Shown: positions 1 through 6,822 of the stretch, piece by piece
Position numbering within the stretch: the stretch's first letter is position 1
Layout: every line of letters starts with the position of its first letter
Origin: CAYTRP01 sp964625145
GTDB lineage: Bacteria; Sumerlaeota; Sumerlaeia; SLMS01; JAHLLQ01
Length of the DNA: 11,679 nucleotides
Assembly: GCA_964625145.1 (NCBI GenBank)
Contig: CAZVAQ010000108.1
Span: 1 to 11,679 of the forward strand
Direction of reading: 5' to 3'
The notes under the pieces: model-generated
Databases searched by the model: none
Told to the model about the DNA's origin: nothing
Seen by the model: the letters and a program-made list of their open reading frames with translations, nothing else
Translations under genes and position numbers: made by a program

Positions 1-840
1 GTGTTGTGCGCGACCGCCGGAGCGGCGGACAGGGCCGGCTTGGCACAGTCCCGCGAGACTTTTGACATTACCCGCGACACCACCGCCCTGACGCAGCGCG
101 CAAACGTGCTGAACGAGGTGCAAGTGGGTGACGTGGTTCGCTCGGGCCTCTCCAAGGTGACGGTGAACACGACGGATCAGGGCTCGATCCTGATCAACGA
201 GCAAAGCGCCATTGAGTTCCTCGGCGATGATGCCTTCCGCATCCTGGAAGGCGCGGCGATCTTCCATCTCCCCGAGGGAACGGCCCGCGCCGTCCGCCAC
301 GAGGACTTGGTAGTCACCACGATCGAGAACCCCGCCGGCGGCCGTGACCATGTGGTTCTGGTCAGCGCGACCAAGGATGGACGCGTCCAGGTGCAGAGCA
401 TCCGCGAAGCTTTCGCCGTCGCGCAGAAGAACGGCGACGAGCGCCTGGCCACGGTTGGCGATGGCGACCTGATGATCTTCGGCCGTAATGCCGAGGGTGG
501 ATGGTCCACCATCGACCCGAATCAAGGCCAGCCCTCGCTCTTCCGCTTGGCGCAGGACACCGCCGACGCGGCGGAACTGCCCCCAGACGAAGAGGACGAA
601 GAAGATCGCCGTCGTGGCTGGTGGTTCTGGGGCGGCGCCGCGCTGCTGGCTGCTGCTGCCGCGGGCGGTGGTTATCTGGTCTACGATGAATTGACCGATG
701 ATGATGGTGACGACGATGACGACGGCGACCGCATCGAGGAACGCCCGCGCCGCCCCGTCAGCCCGATCATCCGGCCCGACGACGACCAGTACTTCGACGA
801 CGAGTACGTTCAGGACGAGTTCATGTGGGCAGCGAACTAG
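1..840 (+). CDS. FecR-domain-like protein with C-terminal membrane helix (5' end probably cut by window)
   Basis: The frame is open from base 1 to a TAG at 838-840. A GTG sits at base 1, but the first residues look like the end of a signal peptide, so the true start probably lies upstream. Residues ~38-95 have the look of a FecR beta domain: 'VGDVVRSG', then 'GSILINEQSAIEFL', then a 'LEGAAIFHLPEG' strand. FecR domains are known from anti-sigma/signal-transfer proteins and from secreted or surface proteins of unknown role. Residues ~190-205 are acidic then arginine-rich. Residues ~206-228 (WWFWGG plus an alanine/glycine run) form a likely membrane segment, followed by an aspartate-rich, proline-containing tail to residue 279. 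In classical FecR the helix lies before the periplasmic domain; here it lies after it. An exported protein held by a C-terminal anchor fits best. No sigma factor or TonB receptor gene is visible nearby. Family call moderately sure; role unknown. Confidence 0.6.
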   Translation: MLCATAGAADRAGLAQSRETFDITRDTTALTQRANVLNEVQVGDVVRSGLSKVTVNTTDQGSILINEQSAIEFLGDDAFRILEGAAIFHLPEGTARAVRHEDLVVTTIENPAGGRDHVVLVSATKDGRVQVQSIREAFAVAQKNGDERLATVGDGDLMIFGRNAEGGWSTIDPNQGQPSLFRLAQDTADAAELPPDEEDEEDRRRGWWFWGGAALLAAAAAGGGYLVYDELTDDDGDDDDDGDRIEERPRRPVSPIIRPDDDQYFDDEYVQDEFMWAAN

Positions 841-877
841 CCCAACCAAGCTCGCTGAACCGGGAAAGAAACAACAA

Positions 878-907
878 CGGGGCCCTGCAAAGGGCCCCGT
901 TTTAATT
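878..907 (+). terminator. Rho-independent terminator of the FecR-like gene
   Basis: A perfect 9-bp stem (CGGGGCCCT at 878-886 with AGGGCCCCG at 891-899) closes a GCAA (GNRA) loop and is followed directly by TTTTAATT. It lies 38 bases after the TAG stop. The T-rich tail is on the plus strand, so it ends transcription of the upstream gene. Confidence 0.9.
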
Positions 908-956
908 GTATCTTGATTTGGGATTGTAGGGTAAGGTGGCGAGGGGTGGGATGCAT

Positions 957-1001
957 CTGATCTGCCAGCCTCAAGCTCTGCCCTGAGGTCCAGCAGATCA
1001 G
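957..1001. repeat. Compound inverted repeat (hairpin) in intergenic DNA
   Basis: Outer arms CTGATCTGC (957-965) and GCAGATCAG (993-1001) pair perfectly over 9 bp. Nested inner arms CCTCA (969-973) and TGAGG (984-988) add 5 bp around a 10-base loop. Neither strand shows a T-run after it, so it is not a standard intrinsic terminator. It lies between the terminated FecR-like gene and the convergent small minus-strand gene at 1044-1274, so it could end or stabilise that transcript, or be a protein-binding site. Its function is not shown. Confidence 0.55.
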
Positions 1002-1043
1002 AAAGAACGTCATGAGCACGATGCCCATGATACTTTGTCCGGG

Positions 1044-1274
1044 TCAGGCGACGATGCGGGGTTGGCGCCGCAACGTCCGGAGCGCGGAACGAAGACTTCC
1101 AAGAACGCGGTCCAGCGCAGCAGCCCTTGCGAGCCGGGCTGTCTGGCGGCGGCGCAGGGCCACCTCCTGCAGGCCGCGCTTGATGGCCTCGTCATCACCA
1201 TGAATTAACGCGTGTTGACGTCTTTGAGCGTTGTAGTTCATCTGACAGTAGAGTGCGAACTGTTGGTATTCCAT
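1044..1274 (-). CDS. Possible small basic hypothetical protein (76 aa)
   Basis: The minus-strand frame runs from an ATG at 1274-1272 to a TGA at 1046-1044. The product starts MEYQQFALYCQMNYNAQRR, continues with a short acidic patch (HGDDEAIKRGL), and ends in an arginine- and alanine-rich helical stretch. It has no signal peptide or membrane segment. The sequence has the balanced, helical look of a real cytosolic protein rather than the proline/arginine-rich look of most antisense frames in this window. A GGGGA element lies about 8 bases before the ATG, and an AT-rich patch (AATATACCAA, minus strand of 1311-1320) could belong to a promoter. I do not recognise a family. The frame stays open upstream to 1499, but that extension looks non-coding. 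If this gene is not real, 908-1534 is an untranslated gap. Confidence 0.4.
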   Translation of the reverse strand: MEYQQFALYCQMNYNAQRRQHALIHGDDEAIKRGLQEVALRRRQTARLARAAALDRVLGSLRSALRTLRRQPRIVA

Positions 1275-1534
1275 GGCCCTGTTCCCCGTGGGGTCTCCCG
1301 AGTTGGTGAATTGGTATATTCCGGCGGATTGTGCTGGCCGGGTTCGCCAACTGGGCAATCGGCGGGCCGCAATTTGGACCGATGCGAATGACAGGGTGGC
1401 GCGGGGGATTCTCGTCCTTGCGCCGCGGGGGTCCTGCGTCGTTGTCTGCATATTTCCTGTGCTTGATCCGCCTTGAGTTGCGAAACCGGCCGGCGGCAAT
1501 CAAGCACTTCACTTCCCACCCAGGATTGCACCCC
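1275..1534. other. Divergent intergenic region upstream of the aminotransferase
   Basis: These 260 bases separate the small minus-strand gene from the plus-strand aminotransferase. Promoters for both would be expected here. I see only an AT-rich patch near 1311-1320 and no convincing -35/-10 pair, operator or hairpin. The aminotransferase frame is open back to 1331, but the residues encoded before 1535 are low-complexity and unlike the family. Confidence 0.4.
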
Positions 1535-2680
1535 ATGACCGGCGGCCAGTACGCGAATGAATTCCCCCAAATCGCACATGGCATCGTGCACTTGAATCAC
1601 GCTGGTGTTGCGCCGTTGCCTCGCCGCACCGCCGACGCGATCCGGCGCTACGCGCAGATCGGTTCGGAGGGTCTGGCGTCCTTCGATCCGGAGTGGTATC
1701 CGGCCGTCGAGCGTATCCGCGCCACCGCGGCGCGATTCCTGGGATCCTCGGCCGACGAGGTTGCCTTCACGAAGAGCACGACCCATGGGCTGATCATCAT
1801 CGCGTTGTGCGTCCCTTGGAAGAAGGGGGATTGCATCGTGGTCGAGCAGTCCAGCTTTCCCGCCAATTGGTACACGTGGAAAGTGTTGGAGGAGGAGCAT
1901 GGTGTCCGACTGATCGAATGGCCCGAGCGCGAATATGGCTATGACCCGGAGGATCTGGCGAAGATCCTGCGCGAACATCCCGTGCGAATGGTTTCCGCGT
2001 CGGCGGCGGATTATGCGACGGGGTTTCGCCATGACCTGGTGAAGATCGGGAAGATGGTCAAGGACGCCGGCGCGTTGTTCTGTGTGGATGCGATTCAGGT
2101 GCTGGGGGCGATGCCGCTGGATGTGGAGGAGGTGCGCGCGGATTTCCTGTCGGCGGACGCGCACAAGTGGCTGATCGGCCCGGAGGGAACGGGGCTGCTC
2201 TATGTTCGCCAGTCCGTCCTGCCGACAATGAAGCCGCTGATGACGGGGTGGCTGGGGCGCAAAGGGTACTCGGACTATGAGGCCCGGAACCTGATTCCCG
2301 ACACGACCGCGCGGCGGTTCGAGGAGGGCTCGCAGTCCATCGTGGGCATCTTCGGAGTCGGCGCGTCGATCGAGTTGCTGTTGGAGGTCGGGCTCGAGAC
2401 GGTCTGGCAGCGTGTGCAGCGCAATCGCGCGTATCTGCGCGAGGGGCTGGAGGCTCGGGGGTTTGAGGTCATCTCGCCAAGAGAGGTGGAGAAGAGCTGC
2501 GGCATCCTGACCGTGCGCAAGGCTGGCGTGGATCCGAAGGTGTTGGGTCCGCGGCTGGTGAAGGAGAAGGTCATGTGCGGCGCGCGTCGGGGGTTCCTGC
2601 GGTTCTCGCCGCATTTCTATGCGGAGCCGGAGATATTGGACGAAGCGTTGCGGCGGTTGGATGGGGTGTTGGCGGGGTAG
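1535..2680 (+). CDS. PLP-dependent aminotransferase class V (cysteine desulfurase / isopenicillin-N-epimerase-like)
   Basis: The 381-aa product has the class V fold-type I layout and usual length. Visible hallmarks: N-terminal 'VHLNHAGVAPLPRR' (residues ~18-31); the cofactor-binding turn 'EVAFTKSTTHGL' (~75-86); 'FCVDAIQVLG', whose Asp185 should pair with the pyridine nitrogen of PLP; and 'SADAHKWLIGPEGTG', whose Lys211 is the expected Schiff-base lysine. The C-terminal small domain includes 'GILTVR' and 'LRFSPHFYAEPEILD'. The ATG at 1535 was chosen because conserved sequence begins just after it; no clear ribosome-binding site is seen. Family members include cysteine desulfurases, kynureninase-like enzymes and isopenicillin N epimerase. 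The active-site loop cysteine typical of IscS/SufS is not evident, so I do not assign sulfur transfer. It appears monocistronic and is convergent with the permease operon. Fold and cofactor are near certain; substrate is unknown. Confidence 0.9.
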   Translation: MTGGQYANEFPQIAHGIVHLNHAGVAPLPRRTADAIRRYAQIGSEGLASFDPEWYPAVERIRATAARFLGSSADEVAFTKSTTHGLIIIALCVPWKKGDCIVVEQSSFPANWYTWKVLEEEHGVRLIEWPEREYGYDPEDLAKILREHPVRMVSASAADYATGFRHDLVKIGKMVKDAGALFCVDAIQVLGAMPLDVEEVRADFLSADAHKWLIGPEGTGLLYVRQSVLPTMKPLMTGWLGRKGYSDYEARNLIPDTTARRFEEGSQSIVGIFGVGASIELLLEVGLETVWQRVQRNRAYLREGLEARGFEVISPREVEKSCGILTVRKAGVDPKVLGPRLVKEKVMCGARRGFLRFSPHFYAEPEILDEALRRLDGVLAG

Positions 2681-2683
2681 GCA

Positions 2684-2719
2684 GTGGACAGGGTGGACAC
2701 GGTGGACGAAGTGGACGAG
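2684..2719. repeat. Four-copy 9-bp tandem repeat (GTGGACNNN)
   Basis: GTGGAC recurs at 2684, 2693, 2702 and 2711, exactly every 9 bases, with variable trinucleotides between (AGG, ACG, GAA, GAG). It starts four bases after the TAG of the aminotransferase gene, in the convergent gap before the minus-strand operon. The period is a multiple of three, but no gene reads through it. Such word arrays are mutable by slippage; a function is not evident. Confidence 0.8.
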
Positions 2720-2803
2720 GCCATTGGCGATTGATGAGTGAACCGGCGTGACGATGACATCTTGCAGAAGCACAGATGCAAGACACCATGACTTCGGCAA
2801 GTT

Positions 2804-2825
2804 GCCCCCTTCGGATGGAGGGGGC
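2804..2825 (-). terminator. Possible weak hairpin terminator at the end of the permease operon
   Basis: GCCCCCT (2804-2810) and AGGGGGC (2819-2825) form a perfect 7-bp GC-rich stem with an 8-base loop, immediately past the stop of the minus-strand gene ending at 2828. Neither strand has a following T-run, so termination by it alone is doubtful. It could protect the 3' end of the operon transcript. Confidence 0.35.
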
Positions 2826-2827
2826 GC

Positions 2828-3784
2828 TTACATTCCCATGTCGGCCATGAGCTCTGCTTCACGGCGGCGGAGGGGGCCGTCGTTGGGGGCGATACGCCGC
2901 ATTTCCTTCACGGCTTCCAAGGCCTCGTAAGCGCGCCCCAGATCGCGCAGCAGCGTGGGGACGTAGCGGACGCCGAAGAGGAAGTCTTCCTCATGGTCGA
3001 GTGTCCAAAGGATGTGCCTGCCGAATTCGCCGACCTTGCCGCTGGGGGGGCGTTCGCGCAAGCCGGTCTCGTAGGCGAGGCGGGCGGATGACAGCGCCTG
3101 GGTGAGGAGCTCATCGCTGGTCTGGGTGCTGCCCAGCTTCTCGCGGGCCTGGTCGAGTTTGATGAAGTAGACTGCCCGCGTCAGGTGCAGGCGGAACTCC
3201 TCCGGGTGACCCTGGTTGAGCGCGATCCCTTCGTTGATGAAATCAAGCGCCTCGCTCCATCGCTTGGGGTCCTTGGAGTCAATGAGCCACAACGTCCCCA
3301 AGCGGTAGCCGCGGACGTAGTGCGGATCCATGGTGGTCATGAGGCGGTACCACGGGAGCAGCTCGTCCTTGGGTTCGGTGACGTGCGTAAGGTCGAAGGG
3401 CTTCACGGCGCGCTCCATGTCGCCGATGATGCCGCGGAAGTCGTGTTCCTTTGGCGGGATGAGGGAGTTGTAACCCTCGTCGGGCTCCTGCTCGACGGTC
3501 TCGCCTTCGCGCATCATCGTGGCCGAATCCAGGTGGGGCACCCATGCCATGCCACCGTGCACGTAGACTTCCGTCTTCATGAACATCATGTCGGCGACGC
3601 CGGTGCGGAATTCGCCGAGGATGCGGGCGAAGGTGTTCTGGTTGCGGAGGCGCAGCTCGTAGTCGGTGAGGGTGGCGCCGGACTCGCGACGATGCTCGTG
3701 GGCGATCGAGCGGACGCGGCCGCCGAAGACTTGCAGGAAGACGAGGCAGAGGACGATGATGATGACGAGTGCTTTGGTCTTCAT
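2828..3784 (-). CDS. Membrane-anchored protein with TPR-like helical region, third gene of the permease operon
   Basis: The 318-aa product begins with a signal anchor (residues ~4-21, no clear cleavage site), so the rest should lie outside the cytoplasmic membrane. A conserved-looking segment 'GEFRTGVADMMFMKTEVYVHGG' without its last residues covers ~57-77. It is followed by a variable acidic stretch (~90-115), then 'LLPWYRLMTTMDPHYVRGYRLGT' region helices (~142-163). Helices at ~175-210 ('SEALDFINEGIALNQ') and ~270-300 ('DLGRAYEALEAVKEMRRIAP') have TPR-like spacing and end-of-repeat prolines. No catalytic motif is seen. The ATG at 3784 has an AAGG element about 9 bases before it and lies 24 bases after the stop of the upstream permease, so it is co-transcribed with both permeases. 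An extracytoplasmic partner of the transporter is a reasonable inference; the family and role are not known to me. Confidence 0.75.
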   Translation of the reverse strand: MKTKALVIIIVLCLVFLQVFGGRVRSIAHEHRRESGATLTDYELRLRNQNTFARILGEFRTGVADMMFMKTEVYVHGGMAWVPHLDSATMMREGETVEQEPDEGYNSLIPPKEHDFRGIIGDMERAVKPFDLTHVTEPKDELLPWYRLMTTMDPHYVRGYRLGTLWLIDSKDPKRWSEALDFINEGIALNQGHPEEFRLHLTRAVYFIKLDQAREKLGSTQTSDELLTQALSSARLAYETGLRERPPSGKVGEFGRHILWTLDHEEDFLFGVRYVPTLLRDLGRAYEALEAVKEMRRIAPNDGPLRRREAELMADMGM

Positions 3785-3808
3785 GGTCGGGAACCTTGCA
3801 GGGCCATG

Positions 3809-4588
3809 TCAGAGCGTCTTGCGCTGGAACAGGAGTTGGGCGGCGGCATAGAACAGCACAAGGAACACAAGACCGTAAGTGGCGATGGCCAGTAGATGCC
3901 CCATCGGCAGCGGATCCATGCCCCGGGCGTAGGCATCCAACATGTCGAAGGCCATGAAGTCGCCGAGGACATCGTAGACTCTCTCGATGATGGCCGATGC
4001 CCGGGCGCCATTGGTGCGGCCGATCTGGTTCGCGAGGAACCCCAGGAGCGTGGCGCCCAGGAACCACCAGAACAATCCAATCCCGCCCGCCAGGACCGCC
4101 GGCATGCGTACCGATAGGGCCATGACCATGGCGGCGAGCATGGCGAGGCTGATCGAGCGGAGGAAGAGTGCCTGCAGGAGCAGGAGGGAGTCTTGGTCTT
4201 CAAGGCGGGGAACCGGCACCCAGCAAACGAGTGTGAAGATCAGGAGGCTGCCGATGCCAATGGCGAGAACGCCGAGGAACTTGCCCAGTAGGACCTGGCT
4301 GCGCGAGATGGGCTTGGCAAGAAGAGGGTGCAGGGTGCGGTTCTCGAACTCCTCCGGCAGTTGGCGCGAGGCAAACGCGGCGACAAGGATCGCGGCGAAA
4401 GAGGCGCTGAGAGAGAGGCCGAGGGCCAGGACGAAGCGCTGCATTTCGACGCTGTCGATCCCACCGGTCAGGCGCAGGATCATGAGCCCGGCCAGGTAGA
4501 TGCCGAGCAGGATGAGGACGACATAGAATTCATTCCGCCGCATGAACTGCAGCAAGACGCCCTCTGCCACCAGTAGCGGTTGTTTCAT
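3809..4588 (-). CDS. ABC-2 type transporter permease (second of two paralogues)
   Basis: This 259-aa integral membrane protein has about six hydrophobic segments (residues ~20-40, 52-72, 98-122, 140-160, 168-186, 232-252), the ABC-2/NosY-like permease pattern. After the second segment it carries 'FENRTLHPLLAKPISR' (81-96), a cytoplasmic loop motif of this subgroup that probably contacts the ATPase. It ends in 'LLFQRKTL'. I chose the ATG at 4588 because a GAAGG element lies about 8 bases before it. A TTG at 4612 overlapping the upstream stop would add eight residues and is less likely. It follows its paralogue by 20 bases in the same operon. ABC-2 permeases export drugs, polysaccharides, lipids or other products or act in membrane remodelling; the substrate cannot be told here. 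No ATP-binding gene is adjacent. Confidence 0.85.
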   Translation of the reverse strand: MKQPLLVAEGVLLQFMRRNEFYVVLILLGIYLAGLMILRLTGGIDSVEMQRFVLALGLSLSASFAAILVAAFASRQLPEEFENRTLHPLLAKPISRSQVLLGKFLGVLAIGIGSLLIFTLVCWVPVPRLEDQDSLLLLQALFLRSISLAMLAAMVMALSVRMPAVLAGGIGLFWWFLGATLLGFLANQIGRTNGARASAIIERVYDVLGDFMAFDMLDAYARGMDPLPMGHLLAIATYGLVFLVLFYAAAQLLFQRKTL

Positions 4589-4608
4589 GGCACGAACCTT
4601 CACTCTTC

Positions 4609-5400
4609 TCAAAGGGTTTTCCTGCGGAACAGCACATACGTCAGTCCCAGGAAGAGGACGACGTAGAAGAGGCCGTAGCCGCTCATCATGATCAAGGCGC
4701 CGGTTTCCATGGTGTCGAAGCGTCCCTCGCGTCCGTGGACGACGCGGCCGCTGGCATCGAACAATGTCAGTTGCGGGACGATATACAGCAACGCAACGGC
4801 GATCTTCAGCCGGATCGGATCAAGGTAATCACTTAGCAGCGTGACGGCGTTCATCATCATCTGTGAACCGAAGTAGAGAACGACCGAGAGTGTGATGGCC
4901 GCGTCGGCATTGAGCATGATGGAGAGGAGGAAGGCCAGGGAGGCGACAACCGCCAACCCCCAAAGCTGCAGGTAGATGGCCTGCACCAGCATGATGGGGC
5001 TGAACTCTGTCTTCAAGGTGACGTTGGCCACCACGAAGATGACCATGAAGAGGGCATAGCAGAAGGCGGCGCCCAGCATGACGCCGGTGAATTTGCCGAG
5101 GATGAAGGTGATGCGGGATACGGGCTTGGCGAGAAGGGGGTAGAGGGTGCGGTTCTTGAATTCGCGGGGGAACTGCCGCGCGGCGAGCAGGATCACGGTC
5201 AGGCCCGTGGCATAGTTCATAATCATGAGGGCGAGCTCGCGATAGAACTTGCCGAGGCCCTCCATGTCGAACCACCGCACGAAGCGAAGGCTGAGGATGA
5301 GCAGGAGCGCGACGAGGACGACGACGTAGATCTCCTTACGCCGTACGGATTCGATGAAGATGGTCCACGCGATGAGCCAGAGTTGTCTCAGGGTGCCCAT
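4609..5400 (-). CDS. ABC-2 type transporter permease (first gene of operon)
   Basis: This 263-aa membrane protein is paralogous to the next gene downstream. 'FKNRTLYPLLAKPVSR' occupies residues 81-96, the same positions as in the partner, and the C-terminus is 'LFRRKTL' against 'LFQRKTL'. Hydrophobic segments fall at about 23-40, 55-75, 100-125, 135-162, 167-185, 198-212 and 238-257, as expected for an ABC-2/NosY-like permease. The two products probably form a heterodimer with an ATPase encoded elsewhere. I chose the ATG at 5400, with GGTGGA about 10 bases upstream; a GTG at 5415 is possible. The gene is divergent from xseA, so it heads its operon and no ATPase gene precedes it. The substrate is unknown. 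Confidence 0.85.
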   Translation of the reverse strand: MGTLRQLWLIAWTIFIESVRRKEIYVVVLVALLLILSLRFVRWFDMEGLGKFYRELALMIMNYATGLTVILLAARQFPREFKNRTLYPLLAKPVSRITFILGKFTGVMLGAAFCYALFMVIFVVANVTLKTEFSPIMLVQAIYLQLWGLAVVASLAFLLSIMLNADAAITLSVVLYFGSQMMMNAVTLLSDYLDPIRLKIAVALLYIVPQLTLFDASGRVVHGREGRFDTMETGALIMMSGYGLFYVVLFLGLTYVLFRRKTL

Positions 5401-5437
5401 GGGCTGTCGGTCCACCGGGTTGGGAGGCTTTATCGTG

Positions 5438-5455
5438 GCCGGGAGCGATCCCGGC
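5438..5455. promoter_or_regulatory. Inverted repeat in the divergent permease/xseA promoter region
   Basis: GCCGGGA (5438-5444) and TCCCGGC (5449-5455) form a perfect 7-bp inverted repeat around GCGA. It sits between the divergent starts at 5400 and 5536. It could be an operator shared by both transcripts or a leader hairpin of the xseA mRNA. There is no T-run, so it is not a terminator. No clear -35/-10 pair was identified around it. Confidence 0.3.
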
Positions 5456-5535
5456 GGGTTCGTCTTGGCAAACGCCCCCCCACGGGTTCAAGACCTCCGT
5501 GGCCCTCGGGCATAGATTGGCGGCAGGGAGACACC

Positions 5536-6786
5536 ATGGCAAGCGACATGCTGGGCAGGGCTGCGGCCCGCCCCCCATCTGAGCGACCCCTGTCGATCAG
5601 CCAGGTGACAGCACAGGTGCGCCTGCTGCTCGAGGAGCGATTCGCCCGCGTGTGGGTCGAGGGGGAGATCAGCAATTGGACCCGCCACGCGGCCTCGGGG
5701 CATTGCTACTTCGCGCTGAAGGACGAGGGGGCGGTGCTGTCGGCAGTGATGTTCAAGGGGGCCTTCAACGCGCAAAAGGCGGTTTTCAAGGACGGCGACC
5801 GGGTGGAGGCCCGCGGGCGCATCTCGGTATACGACCGGCGGGGGCAGTATCAGCTCATCGTGGATTCGATGCGGCCGGTCGGCGAGGGGCTGCTGTGGCA
5901 GAAGTTTCAGGAGCTGAAGGCGCGGCTGGAGGCCGAGGGGCTGTTCGATGCGGAGCGCAAGCGGGCGCTTCCTCCCCTGCCCACGCGGGTGGGGATCGTG
6001 ACCAGCCCGACGGGGGCGGCGATCCGGGACATGATTTCGGTGCTGGGACGGCGGGCGCCGGGGGTGGAGATCCTGCTGTGGCCGGCGCGCGTGCAGGGGG
6101 AAGGGGCGGCGGCGGAGGTGGCGCGGGGCGTTCGGGGCCTGGCAGGTCATTGCGACGTGATCATCGTGGGGCGCGGGGGCGGGTCGCTGGAGGATTTGTG
6201 GGAGTTCAACAACGAGGCGTTGGCGCGCACGATCTTCACCTGTCCCGTGCCGGTCATCAGCGCTGTGGGGCATGAGACGGATTTCTCGATCAGTGACTTC
6301 GTTGCGGATCTGCGCGCGCCAACACCCAGCGCCGCGGCGGAGATTGTGAGCGCGCAGTATGCGGGGCTGCTGGACCGGGTGACGAACTTGTCGCGGCGAT
6401 TGGAGCGCGACGTGGGCGACCGAATGCGCGACGCGCGGCACCGGCTGCGGGCCTGCACGACGTCGTGGGGCTTGCGCGAGCCGGAGCGGTTGCTGAAGGA
6501 GGCGATGCAGCGCACCGACGACAACACGCGCCGGATGGAGTTGGCGCTGGAGAGGATGATACGCGACACGCGCTCGCGGATCCTTTCCGCGCGCGGTGCG
6601 TTGGCCGGTCATGATCCGGGGTTGATCCTGAAGAAGGGCTACGCCATCGTGCGCGATGTGAAGAATGGCCGGTTGGTGATGGATGCGACGAAGCTGAAAC
6701 CGGGCCGCCATGTGAGAACGCAGTTGGCGACGGGGGATTTTAGATCGGTGGTGGTGCAGGAGGGGGAGGATTTGTTTGAAGGATGA
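5536..6786 (+). CDS. xseA: Exodeoxyribonuclease VII large subunit
   Basis: XseA is the catalytic subunit of exonuclease VII, which with several XseB subunits degrades single-stranded DNA from either end into acid-soluble oligonucleotides in the cytosol. The 416-aa product (E. coli 456 aa) begins with an OB-fold of the tRNA_anti type (residues ~18-112: 'SISQVTAQVRLLLEE', 'VWVEGEISNWTRHAASGHCY', 'LKDEGAVLSAVMFKG'). The catalytic domain follows: 'RVGIVTSPTGAAIRD' (151-165), 'IIVGRGGGSLEDLWEFNNE' (209-227) and 'ISAVGHETDFSISDFVAD' (241-258), all family signatures. A long helical region (~270-395) and a 'LKKGYAIVRD' tail complete it. The ATG at 5536 has AGGGAG five bases upstream; the frame is open further back but lacks family similarity. 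The usual partner xseB is not next to it. Identification is firm. Confidence 0.96.
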   Translation: MASDMLGRAAARPPSERPLSISQVTAQVRLLLEERFARVWVEGEISNWTRHAASGHCYFALKDEGAVLSAVMFKGAFNAQKAVFKDGDRVEARGRISVYDRRGQYQLIVDSMRPVGEGLLWQKFQELKARLEAEGLFDAERKRALPPLPTRVGIVTSPTGAAIRDMISVLGRRAPGVEILLWPARVQGEGAAAEVARGVRGLAGHCDVIIVGRGGGSLEDLWEFNNEALARTIFTCPVPVISAVGHETDFSISDFVADLRAPTPSAAAEIVSAQYAGLLDRVTNLSRRLERDVGDRMRDARHRLRACTTSWGLREPERLLKEAMQRTDDNTRRMELALERMIRDTRSRILSARGALAGHDPGLILKKGYAIVRDVKNGRLVMDATKLKPGRHVRTQLATGDFRSVVVQEGEDLFEG

Positions 6787-6803
6787 AGGCGGAAGGATGA
6801 AGG
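6778..6803. repeat. Direct repeat of GAAGGATGAAGG spanning the xseA stop codon
   Basis: The 12-mer GAAGGATGAAGG occurs at 6778-6789 and 6792-6803, separated by two bases (period 14). The first copy contains the xseA TGA stop at 6784-6786. The purine-only strand continues as AGGAGGAA into the leader of the next gene, giving surplus ribosome-binding-like sequence. It may have arisen by slippage or be one copy of a dispersed genomic element. Confidence 0.75.
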
Positions 6804-6822
6804 AGGAATTTGGAGAAGTGAC

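Noticed and set aside
2684..2719. CRISPR array
   Set aside because: The repeat unit is only 9 bases with 3-base variable parts; there are no spacers of CRISPR length and no cas genes.
1238..2800. 520-residue minus-strand open frame
   Set aside because: It lies antisense to the clearly identified aminotransferase and its product is rich in His, Arg, Pro and Gln, typical of the complement of a GC-rich gene.
3185..3895. 236-residue plus-strand open frame opposite the anchored TPR-like gene
   Set aside because: The minus-strand gene has a signal anchor, a ribosome-binding site and operon spacing; the plus-strand product is an acidic and His/Val-rich mirror with no domain.
5383..5535. N-terminal extension of xseA
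   Set aside because: The added residues are arginine-rich and unlike the family; the ATG at 5536 has a good AGGGAG and the OB-fold begins shortly after it.
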